In this document: positions 17,420 through 26,136 of the stretch, piece by piece
How the letters are laid out: each line of letters starts with the position of its first letter
Numbering within the stretch: position 1 is the first letter of the stretch
Source: Dehalobacter sp.
GTDB taxonomy: Bacteria; Bacillota; Desulfitobacteriia; Desulfitobacteriales; Syntrophobotulaceae
Assembly (NCBI GenBank): GCA_023667845.1
Contig: JAMPIU010000112.1
Coordinates: 62,001-126,000 of the forward strand
Length of the DNA stretch: 64,000 bases
Direction of reading: 5' to 3'
Translations under genes and position numbers: made by a program
Notes under the pieces: generated by a model
The model's input: only the letters and a program-made list of their open reading frames with translations
Told to the model about the DNA's origin: nothing
Databases searched by the model: none

Positions 17420-18673
17420 ATGCAGCAGAAAGAAATAGTCAGAAAAATTGTCGAAACGTTTTATGGTGCTACAGAAATTACAACCTTGTACGTCCCGTTA
17501 ACACTGGTTAATCACCCTTCAATTCTAAGAGGATCCAACTATACATTCTTGATGGACTATTTTGAGTTTGGTGAAATCATCAATTTTCTTACAGCTTTGT
17601 TTGAACAAGACTCTTTTGACTTGAATACTTATCATACTGTTATTACCAAGAACTTCTTTGTCTATAACATTGTAAGGATCGGGTACAAAACAAAAAAAAT
17701 AGGAGCGGTGGTTTCTGGGCCGCTCATCGTTCATGATCCTCCAGAAATAGTTCTGGATAATATTCTTAGGTCTCGATTATTATCCTTTCAGAAAAAGCAG
17801 GAGTTCAAGAGCGCGTTGAAAACAGTGCCTTTGACCACTTTAAAACGTATTGATTACCTGGGAAGATTGCTCCTTGTGTTATGTAAACCCAATGTCAAGA
17901 CATTAGTCGGCTCGAAGCAAAGTTTTCACTGCTGGGAAGAAAGAGATCCCAAGGCAGGATATAAGAATTTGCTTAATCCCTGCCTGGAGGAGGATAGAAA
18001 AAGCCATTATGACATGATTTATTTTTTTCTTAAGAGTGCTAGAGATAACATCATCCGCGGAGATGAAAGAGGAATACAACTGCTTCTCAGAAAATCCGGG
18101 GACTTGCTATGGCAAACACGGGCCTACGATAAGCAATATATTTCTTCCCTAAAATTAAATTGCATCATTACAGGCAGTATTTGCTGTCTTTATGCCATTC
18201 AGGGAAATGCTCCCTATGAACGGATGATGTCTCTGCTGGAGCGTTTTATTGTCAAGATAAATAAACAGAGTTCACCTGAAGAGATTATTATTCAAATGGT
18301 AGAAATCTCTAAAGTGTTTACACACGCCGTTTCTGTCTTAACCTGTAAGGAATATTCGATCCATATAAACCGGGCTTTACAGTATATCAAACGTTATTAT
18401 GCTGAAAAGATCACTTTAAATCAGCTGGCTAGGTATCTTGGCCTAAGCCCTTCATATCTTTCCAGTCAAATAAACAAAGAAACACACTTAACACTTGCAG
18501 GCAATATTAATAAAATCCGGATTGAGCAAAGCAAGGATCTTTTGCTGAATTCCAATAAGCCCATTAAGGAGATTGCTGATGCGGTGGGATATAACTATCA
18601 AAACCATTTTAATTCTATTTTTAAAGGCATAGTTGGGATGACCCCGCTAGAATTTCGAAAAAAGGGTTGTTAA
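17420..18673 (+). CDS. AraC family transcriptional regulator
   Basis: The C-terminal 100 residues form an AraC DNA-binding domain with two helix-turn-helix motifs: ITLNQLARYLGLSPSYLSSQINKET and PIKEIADAVGYNYQNHFNSIFKGIVGMTPLEFRK. The N-terminal 310 residues resemble no family that I can name with confidence; they contain a segment like a small ligand-sensing domain (VVSGPLIVHDPP) and a helical middle. The ATG is 9 bases after AAAGGAG; a GTG one codon earlier could also be used. It is divergent from cheW-receptor and is the most likely regulator of that operon. A hairpin with a T run follows at 18701-18735. Confidence 0.88.
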   Translation: MQQKEIVRKIVETFYGATEITTLYVPLTLVNHPSILRGSNYTFLMDYFEFGEIINFLTALFEQDSFDLNTYHTVITKNFFVYNIVRIGYKTKKIGAVVSGPLIVHDPPEIVLDNILRSRLLSFQKKQEFKSALKTVPLTTLKRIDYLGRLLLVLCKPNVKTLVGSKQSFHCWEERDPKAGYKNLLNPCLEEDRKSHYDMIYFFLKSARDNIIRGDERGIQLLLRKSGDLLWQTRAYDKQYISSLKLNCIITGSICCLYAIQGNAPYERMMSLLERFIVKINKQSSPEEIIIQMVEISKVFTHAVSVLTCKEYSIHINRALQYIKRYYAEKITLNQLARYLGLSPSYLSSQINKETHLTLAGNINKIRIEQSKDLLLNSNKPIKEIADAVGYNYQNHFNSIFKGIVGMTPLEFRKKGC

Positions 18674-18700
18674 AATAAATTAAAACTAGATAAATTAAAA

Positions 18701-18735
18701 CATCCGGCACATTGCTAAATGCCCGGACGTTTTTT
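18701..18735 (+). terminator. Intrinsic terminator after the AraC-type gene
   Basis: Arms CATCCGG and CCGGACG (one mismatch) with inner CAT/ATG pairing are followed by six T on the plus strand, 28 bases after the stop codon. Confidence 0.75.
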
Positions 18736-18910
18736 AGTCTCTATTATTAAAATTCTGGGAACAAGTCTTTTATTTATCCAGATGTCATCTAATCTCCAAT
18801 ATCGGAGATTTCTTTAAGTTTCTTGCTTCGTGGCGTATACGCGGGCACACCTAACGGCTTACAATGTCAAATTGTCAAGGTGTAGGTGTCGTTTGACCAT
18901 AGGTCAAAAT
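18736..18910. other. Intergenic region between converging genes
   Basis: No gene is recognised. It contains two small inverted repeats, AATCTCC/GGAGATT (near 18793-18812) and TTTGACC/GGTCAAA (near 18891-18909). Either could help end the 17-kb minus-strand operon or the plus-strand gene. A short open reading frame on the minus strand resembles no family. Confidence 0.35.
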
Positions 18911-19537
18911 TTAAAGCGAATAAAGAAGTGCATTGCAAATGGCTGCAGCAACATTGCTTCCGCCTTTTCGGCCTCTGGCTACGATGTAGGGAACGCCGGA
19001 AAGCATGATCAGCTCTTTAGACTGCACAACGTTGACAAAGCCGACAGGAACTCCAATCACCAGTACCGGCTTAATCTGTCCTGACCGAATAAGCTGGTCC
19101 AGTCTGATCAGTGCTGTAGGTGCATTTCCGACGGCGATGATCAACGGTTCCGTAATGGTACTGGCCTTCTCCATGCAAACAGCCGCGCGTGTGCTGCCCT
19201 TTTCTTTAGCTTCCTGTGCTACATCCTGATCGGATATAAAGCAGTAAACCTTTCCGCCATATGCGCCTAGTTTGCCGGCATTAATTCCAACGCTGGCCAT
19301 TTTTGTATCTGTTAATATCGATGCCCCATTTTTAATGGCACTAAGCGCAATCTGCACGACATTGTCGGAAAAACACAAGCTATGAACATAATCAAAATCC
19401 GCCGAAGTATGGATCACCCGCTTGATGATTGGGGCTTTCTCCATATCCAGTTGGATATCCCCAAGCTCTTCTGTGATGATCGCAAAGCTTCTTTTTTCAA
19501 TCTCCTCTGGCAGTACATTTTCAAATCGATGCTCCAT
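18911..19537 (-). CDS. cbiC: Precorrin-8X / cobalt-precorrin-8 methylmutase
   Basis: CbiC moves the C11 methyl group to C12, giving cobyrinate from cobalt-precorrin-8. The 208-residue protein has the catalytic histidine His43 in VIHTSADFDY, the region ILTDTKMASVGI and the C-terminal GRKGGSNVAAAICNALL. Length agrees with the family (about 210). It is the last gene of the long corrin operon, 65 bases after cbiE/T. There is no obvious strong terminator immediately behind it, only small repeats in the converging spacer. Confidence 0.95.
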   Translation of the reverse strand: MEHRFENVLPEEIEKRSFAIITEELGDIQLDMEKAPIIKRVIHTSADFDYVHSLCFSDNVVQIALSAIKNGASILTDTKMASVGINAGKLGAYGGKVYCFISDQDVAQEAKEKGSTRAAVCMEKASTITEPLIIAVGNAPTALIRLDQLIRSGQIKPVLVIGVPVGFVNVVQSKELIMLSGVPYIVARGRKGGSNVAAAICNALLYSL

Positions 19538-19602
19538 GATTATTTACCTTCCTACTTTTTCTGGGTTAATATTGGGGGGTTCATTTTGATTCATGTCTTA
19601 TT

Positions 19603-20871
19603 TTAGCTTTCTTTATGCGCTACGCTTACTCCAACAGGCCAGACCGATAACACAAACACCGGGTTCTGTCCCGTAAAGAGATGATAATTCGCCAGCTTTC
19701 TGGCTTTGGAGACCATTACTTGAACAATCTCCACGTCATAAACAGTCTGATCGTTATAGTAATCCATGGCTTCATTCAGGGTTTCCAGCGTAATCGCATT
19801 GATAACAATTCCCGCAACCGGGTTTTTGGCATAAACCGTATCGAGTATTTCCTTCAAATTGCCGCTGCTGCCGCCGATGAAAACCCTATCCGGTGGCGGA
19901 AGCTCTGCGATTCCGTCCGGTGCCGTATTTTTGATAACAATAAGATTCTTCACACCGAATTTCTCTTTATTCCTTTGGATGAGCTCTACCGCCTGATCTT
20001 TTTTTTCGATCGCATAGACAAATCCATCCGACTGCTGCAGTGCCATTTCAAGTGCAACAGAACCGGTTCCGGCTCCAATGTCGTAGGTGGTATCGCCCTG
20101 GCGGAGACGTAGCTTAGAGAGAGAAACCGCCCGGACCTCCTGTTTGGTCATAGGCACATCACCACGCACAAACCATTCATCTGGAAGCCCGTGCGTGATG
20201 CAGGCCCGGTCCAGCGGCGTTACATTTTCAATTATCATGACACTCAGTGAGGCGAAGGGCTGTTCAATAAATTCTTGGGCCATTCCGGTGCAAATCCTCT
20301 CATCCGAATAGGATAGGTTTTCACCAATACTGACTTTGACATGAGCTAAGCCGAAATCACAAAGTCTCCTGCAGATGGATGCCGGGTTCTGGTCTCCACC
20401 TGTCAGAACAAATACCTTCCTGTTATTCATCACTTTTCCGACGATATTGTTGGCTCTGCCGTGCAGGCTGCAGATCACGGCATCGTCCCAGGCAGTTCTG
20501 AGCTTCGAAGCAAAATACTGAAGTGATCCGATTCCACAGATCAATCGGATATTTTGAAAAGCTACAAGGTTTTCAGATTCCAGTGTGCTGAGGAGCGACT
20601 TTGCCAGGCTGTAAAAACCAACATCCCCAGACACCAGAATAGAAACTTCATAGGTGCATGTGCCGGCCGATTGCAGCGTATGCAGAAGTTCCCTGATCTG
20701 CCGGTCATGGGTTGCATAATATAAATCTTTTCCATTTGCCAAGTCCATCAATCCTGCCAGGATACGCTTGTCACCAATCAGACACTGGCTTCGTTCTATC
20801 GCCTCCGCTGTCTCACGAGTCTGCTGCAGGAGATTGCCCGGACCCATGCCAATAATGTTTAGCCGCAGCAT
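19603..20871 (-). CDS. cbiET: CbiE-CbiT fusion: cobalt-precorrin-7 C5-methyltransferase and C15-methyltransferase/decarboxylase
   Basis: The protein has 422 residues. The N-terminal half (1-about 210) is a tetrapyrrole methylase of the CbiE type, starting with IIGMGPGNLLQQT. The C-terminal half (about 235-422) is the CbiT Rossmann methyltransferase with TYDIGAGTGSVALEMA and DRVFIGGSSGNLKEI. Together they methylate C5 and C15 and decarboxylate the C12 acetate. The fusion corresponds to aerobic CobL and is frequent in Clostridia. The start overlaps the end of cbiX by 13 bases, pointing to translational coupling. Confidence 0.94.
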   Translation of the reverse strand: MLRLNIIGMGPGNLLQQTRETAEAIERSQCLIGDKRILAGLMDLANGKDLYYATHDRQIRELLHTLQSAGTCTYEVSILVSGDVGFYSLAKSLLSTLESENLVAFQNIRLICGIGSLQYFASKLRTAWDDAVICSLHGRANNIVGKVMNNRKVFVLTGGDQNPASICRRLCDFGLAHVKVSIGENLSYSDERICTGMAQEFIEQPFASLSVMIIENVTPLDRACITHGLPDEWFVRGDVPMTKQEVRAVSLSKLRLRQGDTTYDIGAGTGSVALEMALQQSDGFVYAIEKKDQAVELIQRNKEKFGVKNLIVIKNTAPDGIAELPPPDRVFIGGSSGNLKEILDTVYAKNPVAGIVINAITLETLNEAMDYYNDQTVYDVEIVQVMVSKARKLANYHLFTGQNPVFVLSVWPVGVSVAHKES

Positions 20872-21254
20872 TTTGCGTCACCGCTCATTTCCTTTATCCG
20901 ATCGACAACAATTTGTGCAAGTCTCTTATCTGCCCCCAAAGTTTGTCCAAAGCTGATTTTTACATTGGGGTATTCTTTCAAGAATCCATCAATTTCAGCC
21001 GGGATATCCTCCAGGATATGAACGCCGTCAAACAGGAAATACGGAATGACCTTGATCTCTGTAACTCCCCGGTCAACAAGTTTTTTCAGGCCAGTTTCCA
21101 AGTTGTTATCCGAGAACTGTAGGAAAGCATATTCAATTAAATTGGTATTAAGATCGGACTTCAGTTCTTCCTTTACCATCTCAATGATTTTCTGCAGCGT
21201 ATTTTCCGTTTCACTTTGTCTGCTACCGTGAGCTAAGATTAAAATTCCCGTCAT
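20859..21254 (-). CDS. cbiX: Sirohydrochlorin cobaltochelatase, short type (CbiX-S)
   Basis: A 131-residue class II chelatase that inserts cobalt into sirohydrochlorin, the entry step of the anaerobic corrin pathway. His9 (ILILAHGSR) and His79 (YFLFDGVHI) are the expected metal/proton ligands. The size is that of the short, homodimeric CbiX; the long bacterial form is roughly a tandem duplication. The C-terminus ends in CCG; the two cysteines might bind metal, as His- or Cys-rich tails do in some chelatases. It could also insert iron for siroheme, since no other ferrochelatase is visible in the operon. The last bases overlap cbiE/T. Confidence 0.9.
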   Translation of the reverse strand: MTGILILAHGSRQSETENTLQKIIEMVKEELKSDLNTNLIEYAFLQFSDNNLETGLKKLVDRGVTEIKVIPYFLFDGVHILEDIPAEIDGFLKEYPNVKISFGQTLGADKRLAQIVVDRIKEMSGDAKCCG

Positions 21255-21340
21255 CGCACTCTTCCCTTTCCAAAAATAATTCCTTAATTGAAGATTCTAA
21301 CTTCATTACCTGGTGTTCTAATGAAATCGGTTATTCAAAT

Positions 21341-22618
21341 TTAGAGAGATCTTAAGGCCTTCTCTGCACACTCCAGCGTCCGGTCAATATCCACTTCCGT
21401 ATGGGAATTAGAGATAAATGCCGCTTCAAATTGCGCAGGGGCAAGATAAATTCCCTGATTCAGCATGGCACTGAAGAATCGTCCATACATCTTCGTATCA
21501 CTGGTCAAGGCATCGGTATAATTATAGACTTCCCGTTCGGTAAACAACAGCGTCGAAAGCGAGCCGATACTGTTTACCGTCGCCTTTAGGCCTCTAGCTT
21601 TGATCAGTTCCCGTAATCCGTTGCTTAGTCTTACTGAGAGACTATCGATATGCGTATAGATCTGTGGGTTGTTTTTAAGAATAGAAAGCTGCGCAATACC
21701 TGCAGCCATGGCCACAGGGTTTCCGCTTAAGGTCCCTGCCTGATAGACTCCTCCGCAGGGTGCGACCTGCTGCATAATTTCTTTTCTTCCTCCGTATGCC
21801 CCGACCGGCATGCCGCCGCCAATAATTTTTCCAAAAGCCGTTAAATCCGGCTTGATGCCAAACAGTTCCTGGGCTCCGCCAAGACCAAGCCTGAATCCAG
21901 TAATAACCTCATCGGCAATAAGCAATGTGCTGTTTTCAGTACAAAGCTTTTGCAGTTCCTGCAGGAAACCCGGCTTCGGCAGGACAACACCCATATTGGC
22001 AGGTACAAGCTCAACAATCACTGCTGCAACCTGATCTTTATTGTTTTCAAATAAGGCCTGCACACTGCCAATATCATTAAATACCGCTGTCAGGGTATCA
22101 ACGGCGCATCCCGGAGGAACACCGAGGCTGCTCGGTACACCGGAAGACATAACTCCCGATCCTGCCTTGACCAACATTGCGTCGCTATGCCCATGGTAAC
22201 AGCCTTCAAATTTTATGATTTTATTTCTACCGGTAAAGCCGCGGGCTGCACGTACTGCGCTCATCGTTGCTTCTGTTCCGGAATTGACCATCCGAATCAT
22301 TTCAATCGACGGAACCAGGTCAAAGATCAATTGGGCCATCATGACCTCTGCTTCTGTAGCAGCGCCAAAACTCAAGCCATTTTCAGCCGCTGCCGTCACT
22401 GCCTTAAGCACTTCCGGGTTGGCATGTCCGAGGATCATCGGCCCCCAAGAGCCGATATAGTCGATATACTCGTTACCGTCTACATCATAGAGTCTTGCCC
22501 CTTTGGCACGGCTGATAAAGCGCGGCGTATCGCCGACAGACTGAAAATTACGCACAGGACTGTTGACTCCGCCGGGCATCAGCTGTTTAGCCTTTTCATA
22601 TAAAATTTCCGATTTCAT
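21341..22618 (-). CDS. hemL: Glutamate-1-semialdehyde 2,1-aminomutase
   Basis: HemL converts glutamate-1-semialdehyde into 5-aminolevulinate with a PLP/PMP cofactor. The 425-residue protein has the start PGGVNSPVR, the NSGTEATMSA phosphate-binding segment (residues about 112-121), IADEVITGFR and the Schiff-base lysine Lys264 in LTAFGKIIGGGMPVGAYGG. Length is typical. It pairs with hemA further up in the operon (C5 pathway). A moderate AGGCAGG site precedes the ATG. It is separated from cbiX by 86 bases, the largest gap in this part of the operon. Confidence 0.96.
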   Translation of the reverse strand: MKSEILYEKAKQLMPGGVNSPVRNFQSVGDTPRFISRAKGARLYDVDGNEYIDYIGSWGPMILGHANPEVLKAVTAAAENGLSFGAATEAEVMMAQLIFDLVPSIEMIRMVNSGTEATMSAVRAARGFTGRNKIIKFEGCYHGHSDAMLVKAGSGVMSSGVPSSLGVPPGCAVDTLTAVFNDIGSVQALFENNKDQVAAVIVELVPANMGVVLPKPGFLQELQKLCTENSTLLIADEVITGFRLGLGGAQELFGIKPDLTAFGKIIGGGMPVGAYGGRKEIMQQVAPCGGVYQAGTLSGNPVAMAAGIAQLSILKNNPQIYTHIDSLSVRLSNGLRELIKARGLKATVNSIGSLSTLLFTEREVYNYTDALTSDTKMYGRFFSAMLNQGIYLAPAQFEAAFISNSHTEVDIDRTLECAEKALRSL

Positions 22619-22648
22619 AGCTTGTACCTGCCTTTTAACTGTTAAATC

Positions 22649-23635
22649 TTAACCGATTCTTCCTTCACTGATATACGCCGCAATCTCCGGTGCAAAATAT
22701 GTGATCAGCATATCGGTTCCTGCCCGGAAAAAACCCACGGTCGTTTCACAGATCATCGCGGCTTCATCAATCATTCCGGCCTTGGCTGCAGCCTTGATCA
22801 TGCTGTACTCTCCGCTGACACTGTAAGCAGCCAGGGGAAGGTCAAATGTCTCTTTGAGCTTGGCAATCACATCCAGGTAAGCCAGAGCCGGTTTGACCAT
22901 CAAAATGTCCGCCCCTTCCAGTACATCAAGTTCTGATTCCCGGACGGCTTCCCGCAGATTATGATAATCCATTTGATAAGTTTTCCGGTCTCCGAAAGAC
23001 GGTGCACATCCGGCTGCCTCCCGAAAAGGTCCATAGAAGGAGGATGCATACTTGGCCGAATAGGACATAATCGGTAGGGTCGTAAAATGGTGTTGGTCCA
23101 ACGCTTCGCGGATGGCTTGTACCCGTCCATCCATCATATCGGATGGCGCTACCATATCTGCACCGGCCTGGGCATGGGATACTGCCACTTTGGCCAGTAT
23201 TGACAAAGTGTCGTCATTATCCACTTCCTTGCCTTTTAATAGGCCGCAATGTCCGTGACTGGTATATTCGCAAAGGCATACATCTGTAATGACATTAATC
23301 TGTGGAAAGCTCGACTTGATTTTCCGAACAGCCTGCTGCAGGGCACCGTTTTCGTTATAGGCCTCACTTCCGGTCTCATCCTTGCGACTGTGCTCCGGTA
23401 CCCCGAAAAGCAGAACACTGCCGATACCAGCCTTGATGACGGTTTCCACCGCATGTTCAACCCGGTCCGGGCTGTAGCGCTTCTGGCCGTCCATCGCTGC
23501 GATATTTTCTTCAATTGCACTGCCTTCCTTGATAAATATCGGGTAGATCAGGGCACTTTTAGAAAGACGAGTTTCACGTACCAACTCCCGGGTAACGTTG
23601 TCTTTTCTCAATCTTCTCGGTCTGATCGCTTCCAT
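22649..23635 (-). CDS. hemB: Porphobilinogen synthase (5-aminolevulinate dehydratase)
   Basis: HemB condenses two 5-aminolevulinate molecules to porphobilinogen. From ATG 23635, five bases after AAAGGAGG, the protein has 328 residues, the family norm. The catalytic lysines are in YSAKYASSFYGPFREA and MVKPALAYLD, and the cysteine-rich VCLCEYTSHGHCG segment marks the zinc-dependent class. An upstream ATG lengthens the frame by 16 codons into the cobA-hemD gene, but lacks a ribosome-binding site. The start follows the end of cobA-hemD (29 bases apart). Confidence 0.96.
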   Translation of the reverse strand: MEAIRPRRLRKDNVTRELVRETRLSKSALIYPIFIKEGSAIEENIAAMDGQKRYSPDRVEHAVETVIKAGIGSVLLFGVPEHSRKDETGSEAYNENGALQQAVRKIKSSFPQINVITDVCLCEYTSHGHCGLLKGKEVDNDDTLSILAKVAVSHAQAGADMVAPSDMMDGRVQAIREALDQHHFTTLPIMSYSAKYASSFYGPFREAAGCAPSFGDRKTYQMDYHNLREAVRESELDVLEGADILMVKPALAYLDVIAKLKETFDLPLAAYSVSGEYSMIKAAAKAGMIDEAAMICETTVGFFRAGTDMLITYFAPEIAAYISEGRIG

Positions 23636-23663
23636 CGGTACCTCCTTTAGCTGCCATTTACTG

Positions 23664-25163
23664 CTACTGCGAGATTGCCTCAATCATACTGTCCAAAGTA
23701 GCTTTTTCGGCAATAATACACTTCATCCCGTGACTTCGGGCGGCTTTGGCTGTTTCTTCACCAATGCAAACTGCCATCACCTTTGTAAAATCCAGCTGCG
23801 GCAGGGCGCTGACAAATCCTCCTACTGTCGAAGCACTTGTAAATGCAGCATAATCAAAATCATAAGATAAGATCGCTTCTTTCGCAAAAATGTTGCTGTC
23901 CGATTCGTAGAACGTGTCATAAACCGGAATATCTTCATAGCAGATTCCCTCTTGATCAAAAATACGGTTCAAATCTTCCGAGCCCTCCCTGGCCCGTAAG
24001 ACCAACACTTTTTCTCCAGGTGTCAGAACGTTGACGAGGCCGCTGGCAAGGCTGACGACGTTATAGCTTTCCGGCATATACTCAATGCGAATGCCGCGCT
24101 GGGTAAACACCTTGGCCGTCCCGGCTCCGATAACCGCGATCTTAATCCCGTACAGGTCACGGATGTCTCTCCCCATTTCGTACATTCTGTCAAAGAGAGC
24201 CTCTACGCCGGCCGCGCTGGAAAAAACAAGCCAGTTATATTCTTTGATCCGCTCCAGTGCAGCATTAAATGCTTTATTGTCGCTTATTGGTCTGGTTTGG
24301 ATACATGGGAATTCCAAAGCTTCCCCGCCGAGATCTCTGATCTTCTGACTAAGGACGGAATTAAGTTTTTCCGGACGTGTTACCACCACACGTTTACCTG
24401 CAAGCGGACGCTTCCCTGCCCATTCGAAATTCTCGGACAAGGAACAGACCTGGCCGATTACGATAACAGATGGGTTGCGGATTTCCGCCTTTGCAGCGTC
24501 ATCCGGCAGGTTGCCGACTGTCGTCAGAAGCTTGCGCTGTCTTGCTGTCGTCCCTCTTTCGATGACCGCCGCCGGCATATCCGAAGCCATTCCAGCATCC
24601 AGCAACCCTTCGGAAATACTTTTGATCGCCGATACTCCCATCAGGAATACCAGCGTTCCTTTCATGTTTACAGCAGCCTGAAAATCAATATTCGGAGTCT
24701 CTCCCTCTTTTGTATGTCCAGTAATGATATGCAGGGAAGAACAAAAGTCCCTGTGGGTTACCGGGATTCCTGCATAAGCAGGAACCGCGATAGCCGATGT
24801 TACCCCCGGCACTACCTCGAACGGAACCTGATGTTCATGGAGCAGTTCCAATTCCTCTCCGCCACGTCCGAACATAAACGGATCTCCGCCCTTCAGACGA
24901 ACGACTGTCCTGCCTTCCAGGGCTTCTTCCAGCAGAATCCGGTTGATCTCGTCCTGCGGGATACGATGATAGGTCGGCAGCTTGCCGACATCTATTTTTT
25001 TTGCGTCTTTAGGGATTAAATTGAGGATTTCAATACCTACGAGCTTGTCGTAGATGACAACCTCTGCATTCTGAAGAACACGCAGCCCTTTTACGGTGAG
25101 CAGTCCTGCATCAGACGGGCCTGCCCCAACCAGCCAAACTTTTCCCGTTCTCTTTTGCTCCAT
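23664..25163 (-). CDS. cobA-hemD: CobA-HemD fusion: uroporphyrinogen-III C-methyltransferase and uroporphyrinogen-III synthase
   Basis: The 499-residue bifunctional protein. Residues 1-about 245 are the SAM-dependent methylase that makes precorrin-2 (VGAGPSDAGLLTVKGLRVLQ, RLKGGDPFMFGRGGEE, GVTSAIAVPAYAGIPVTHRD). Residues about 255-499 are the synthase that closes and inverts ring D (GKRVVVTRPEKLNSVLS, WLVFSSAAGVEALFDRM, FTSASTVGGFVSAL). This joins the branch-point enzyme to its substrate supplier and is common in Firmicutes. The start follows GGAGG by 8 bases and lies directly next to the hemC stop (TAGATG). Confidence 0.96.
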   Translation of the reverse strand: MEQKRTGKVWLVGAGPSDAGLLTVKGLRVLQNAEVVIYDKLVGIEILNLIPKDAKKIDVGKLPTYHRIPQDEINRILLEEALEGRTVVRLKGGDPFMFGRGGEELELLHEHQVPFEVVPGVTSAIAVPAYAGIPVTHRDFCSSLHIITGHTKEGETPNIDFQAAVNMKGTLVFLMGVSAIKSISEGLLDAGMASDMPAAVIERGTTARQRKLLTTVGNLPDDAAKAEIRNPSVIVIGQVCSLSENFEWAGKRPLAGKRVVVTRPEKLNSVLSQKIRDLGGEALEFPCIQTRPISDNKAFNAALERIKEYNWLVFSSAAGVEALFDRMYEMGRDIRDLYGIKIAVIGAGTAKVFTQRGIRIEYMPESYNVVSLASGLVNVLTPGEKVLVLRAREGSEDLNRIFDQEGICYEDIPVYDTFYESDSNIFAKEAILSYDFDYAAFTSASTVGGFVSALPQLDFTKVMAVCIGEETAKAARSHGMKCIIAEKATLDSMIEAISQ

Positions 25164-26060
25164 CTATCTTACCTCCGCAAGTAGTCTCGTTGCCAATCTG
25201 TATCCTATTTCCGCCGCATCCCTACGATCGCCGGTCATGCTGCCTTTGGCCTTTTCACCGGTTTCAACATCGACATAGAGGCCGGTGATCCTGACTTCTG
25301 TACCATGCACTTCGGCAAATGCCGCAGCAGGTGAACTGCACCCGCCGTCAAGTTTTTGAATAAAGGCTCTTTCAGCCAGGGCTGCTGTCTGAGCATCTTT
25401 GTCGTTGATACACGCCAAAAAGTTGAGATCCTCGCCTTTTCTGCCCTGAATCGCCAGGATTCCCTGTCCGGCAGAGGGGATCATTTCCTCTGTTGAAAAC
25501 ACCCTACTGATACGGTTTTCCAGTGACAGCCGCTTAAGTCCTGCGAAAGCCAGCAGCAGAGCACTGAATTCGCCCTCGTCCAGCTTTTTGAGCCGGGTAA
25601 GTACGTTGCCCCGCACAGGCTTGACATCTAGACCGGGATACAGATCTAAAAACTGAATTGTTCGGCGTGCGCTGGAACAGCCAACAGCCTTTTCTTTGTC
25701 AACATTTTCTATAGATCCTGTCCCCTGCGGCAGAACCAGTACGTCCCGAGGATCTTCTCTTTTAGAAAATGCCGTAATCGGCAGGTCCTCCGGTATTTCT
25801 GCCGGCATATCCTTTAAACTGTGAACAGCGATATCTATTACACCTTGACAGAGCGCCCTGTCCAGTTCTTTCACAAAAAGGCCTTTTCCTCCTATTTTGT
25901 CCAACGTCTGTTCCAAAATAACGTCCCCTGTGGTCTTCATCGTAATAAGCTCAAGTTCCAGTTCAGGATAATTTTTCCGGATCTGCTCCATAACAAATTG
26001 TGACTGGATCACCGCCAGCCTGCTTTCTCGGCTGCCGACAATTATTTTTCTTTTTCCCAT
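25164..26060 (-). CDS. hemC: Hydroxymethylbilane synthase (porphobilinogen deaminase)
   Basis: HemC polymerises four porphobilinogens to the linear hydroxymethylbilane. The 298-residue protein begins VGSRESRLAVIQSQFV, has AVHSLKDMPAE (with the catalytic Asp84) and carries the dipyrromethane-attachment cysteine Cys241 in KLDGGCSSP. Length is normal. It lies between cbiJ-sirC (76 bases before) and cobA-hemD (immediately after), as part of the same transcript. An AGAGG site precedes the ATG. Confidence 0.97.
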   Translation of the reverse strand: MGKRKIIVGSRESRLAVIQSQFVMEQIRKNYPELELELITMKTTGDVILEQTLDKIGGKGLFVKELDRALCQGVIDIAVHSLKDMPAEIPEDLPITAFSKREDPRDVLVLPQGTGSIENVDKEKAVGCSSARRTIQFLDLYPGLDVKPVRGNVLTRLKKLDEGEFSALLLAFAGLKRLSLENRISRVFSTEEMIPSAGQGILAIQGRKGEDLNFLACINDKDAQTAALAERAFIQKLDGGCSSPAAAFAEVHGTEVRITGLYVDVETGEKAKGSMTGDRRDAAEIGYRLATRLLAEVR

Positions 26061-26136
26061 TCGGCTACCTCTATTCTCATTTAATCAAAGTAACTTATTG
26101 TTCGTTTATTTCATTATGTTATTTATTCGTCATTAT

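Noticed and set aside
18736..18910. Short minus-strand frame resembling a gene remnant
   Set aside because: Too short and no family match. It is left as an intergenic spacer.
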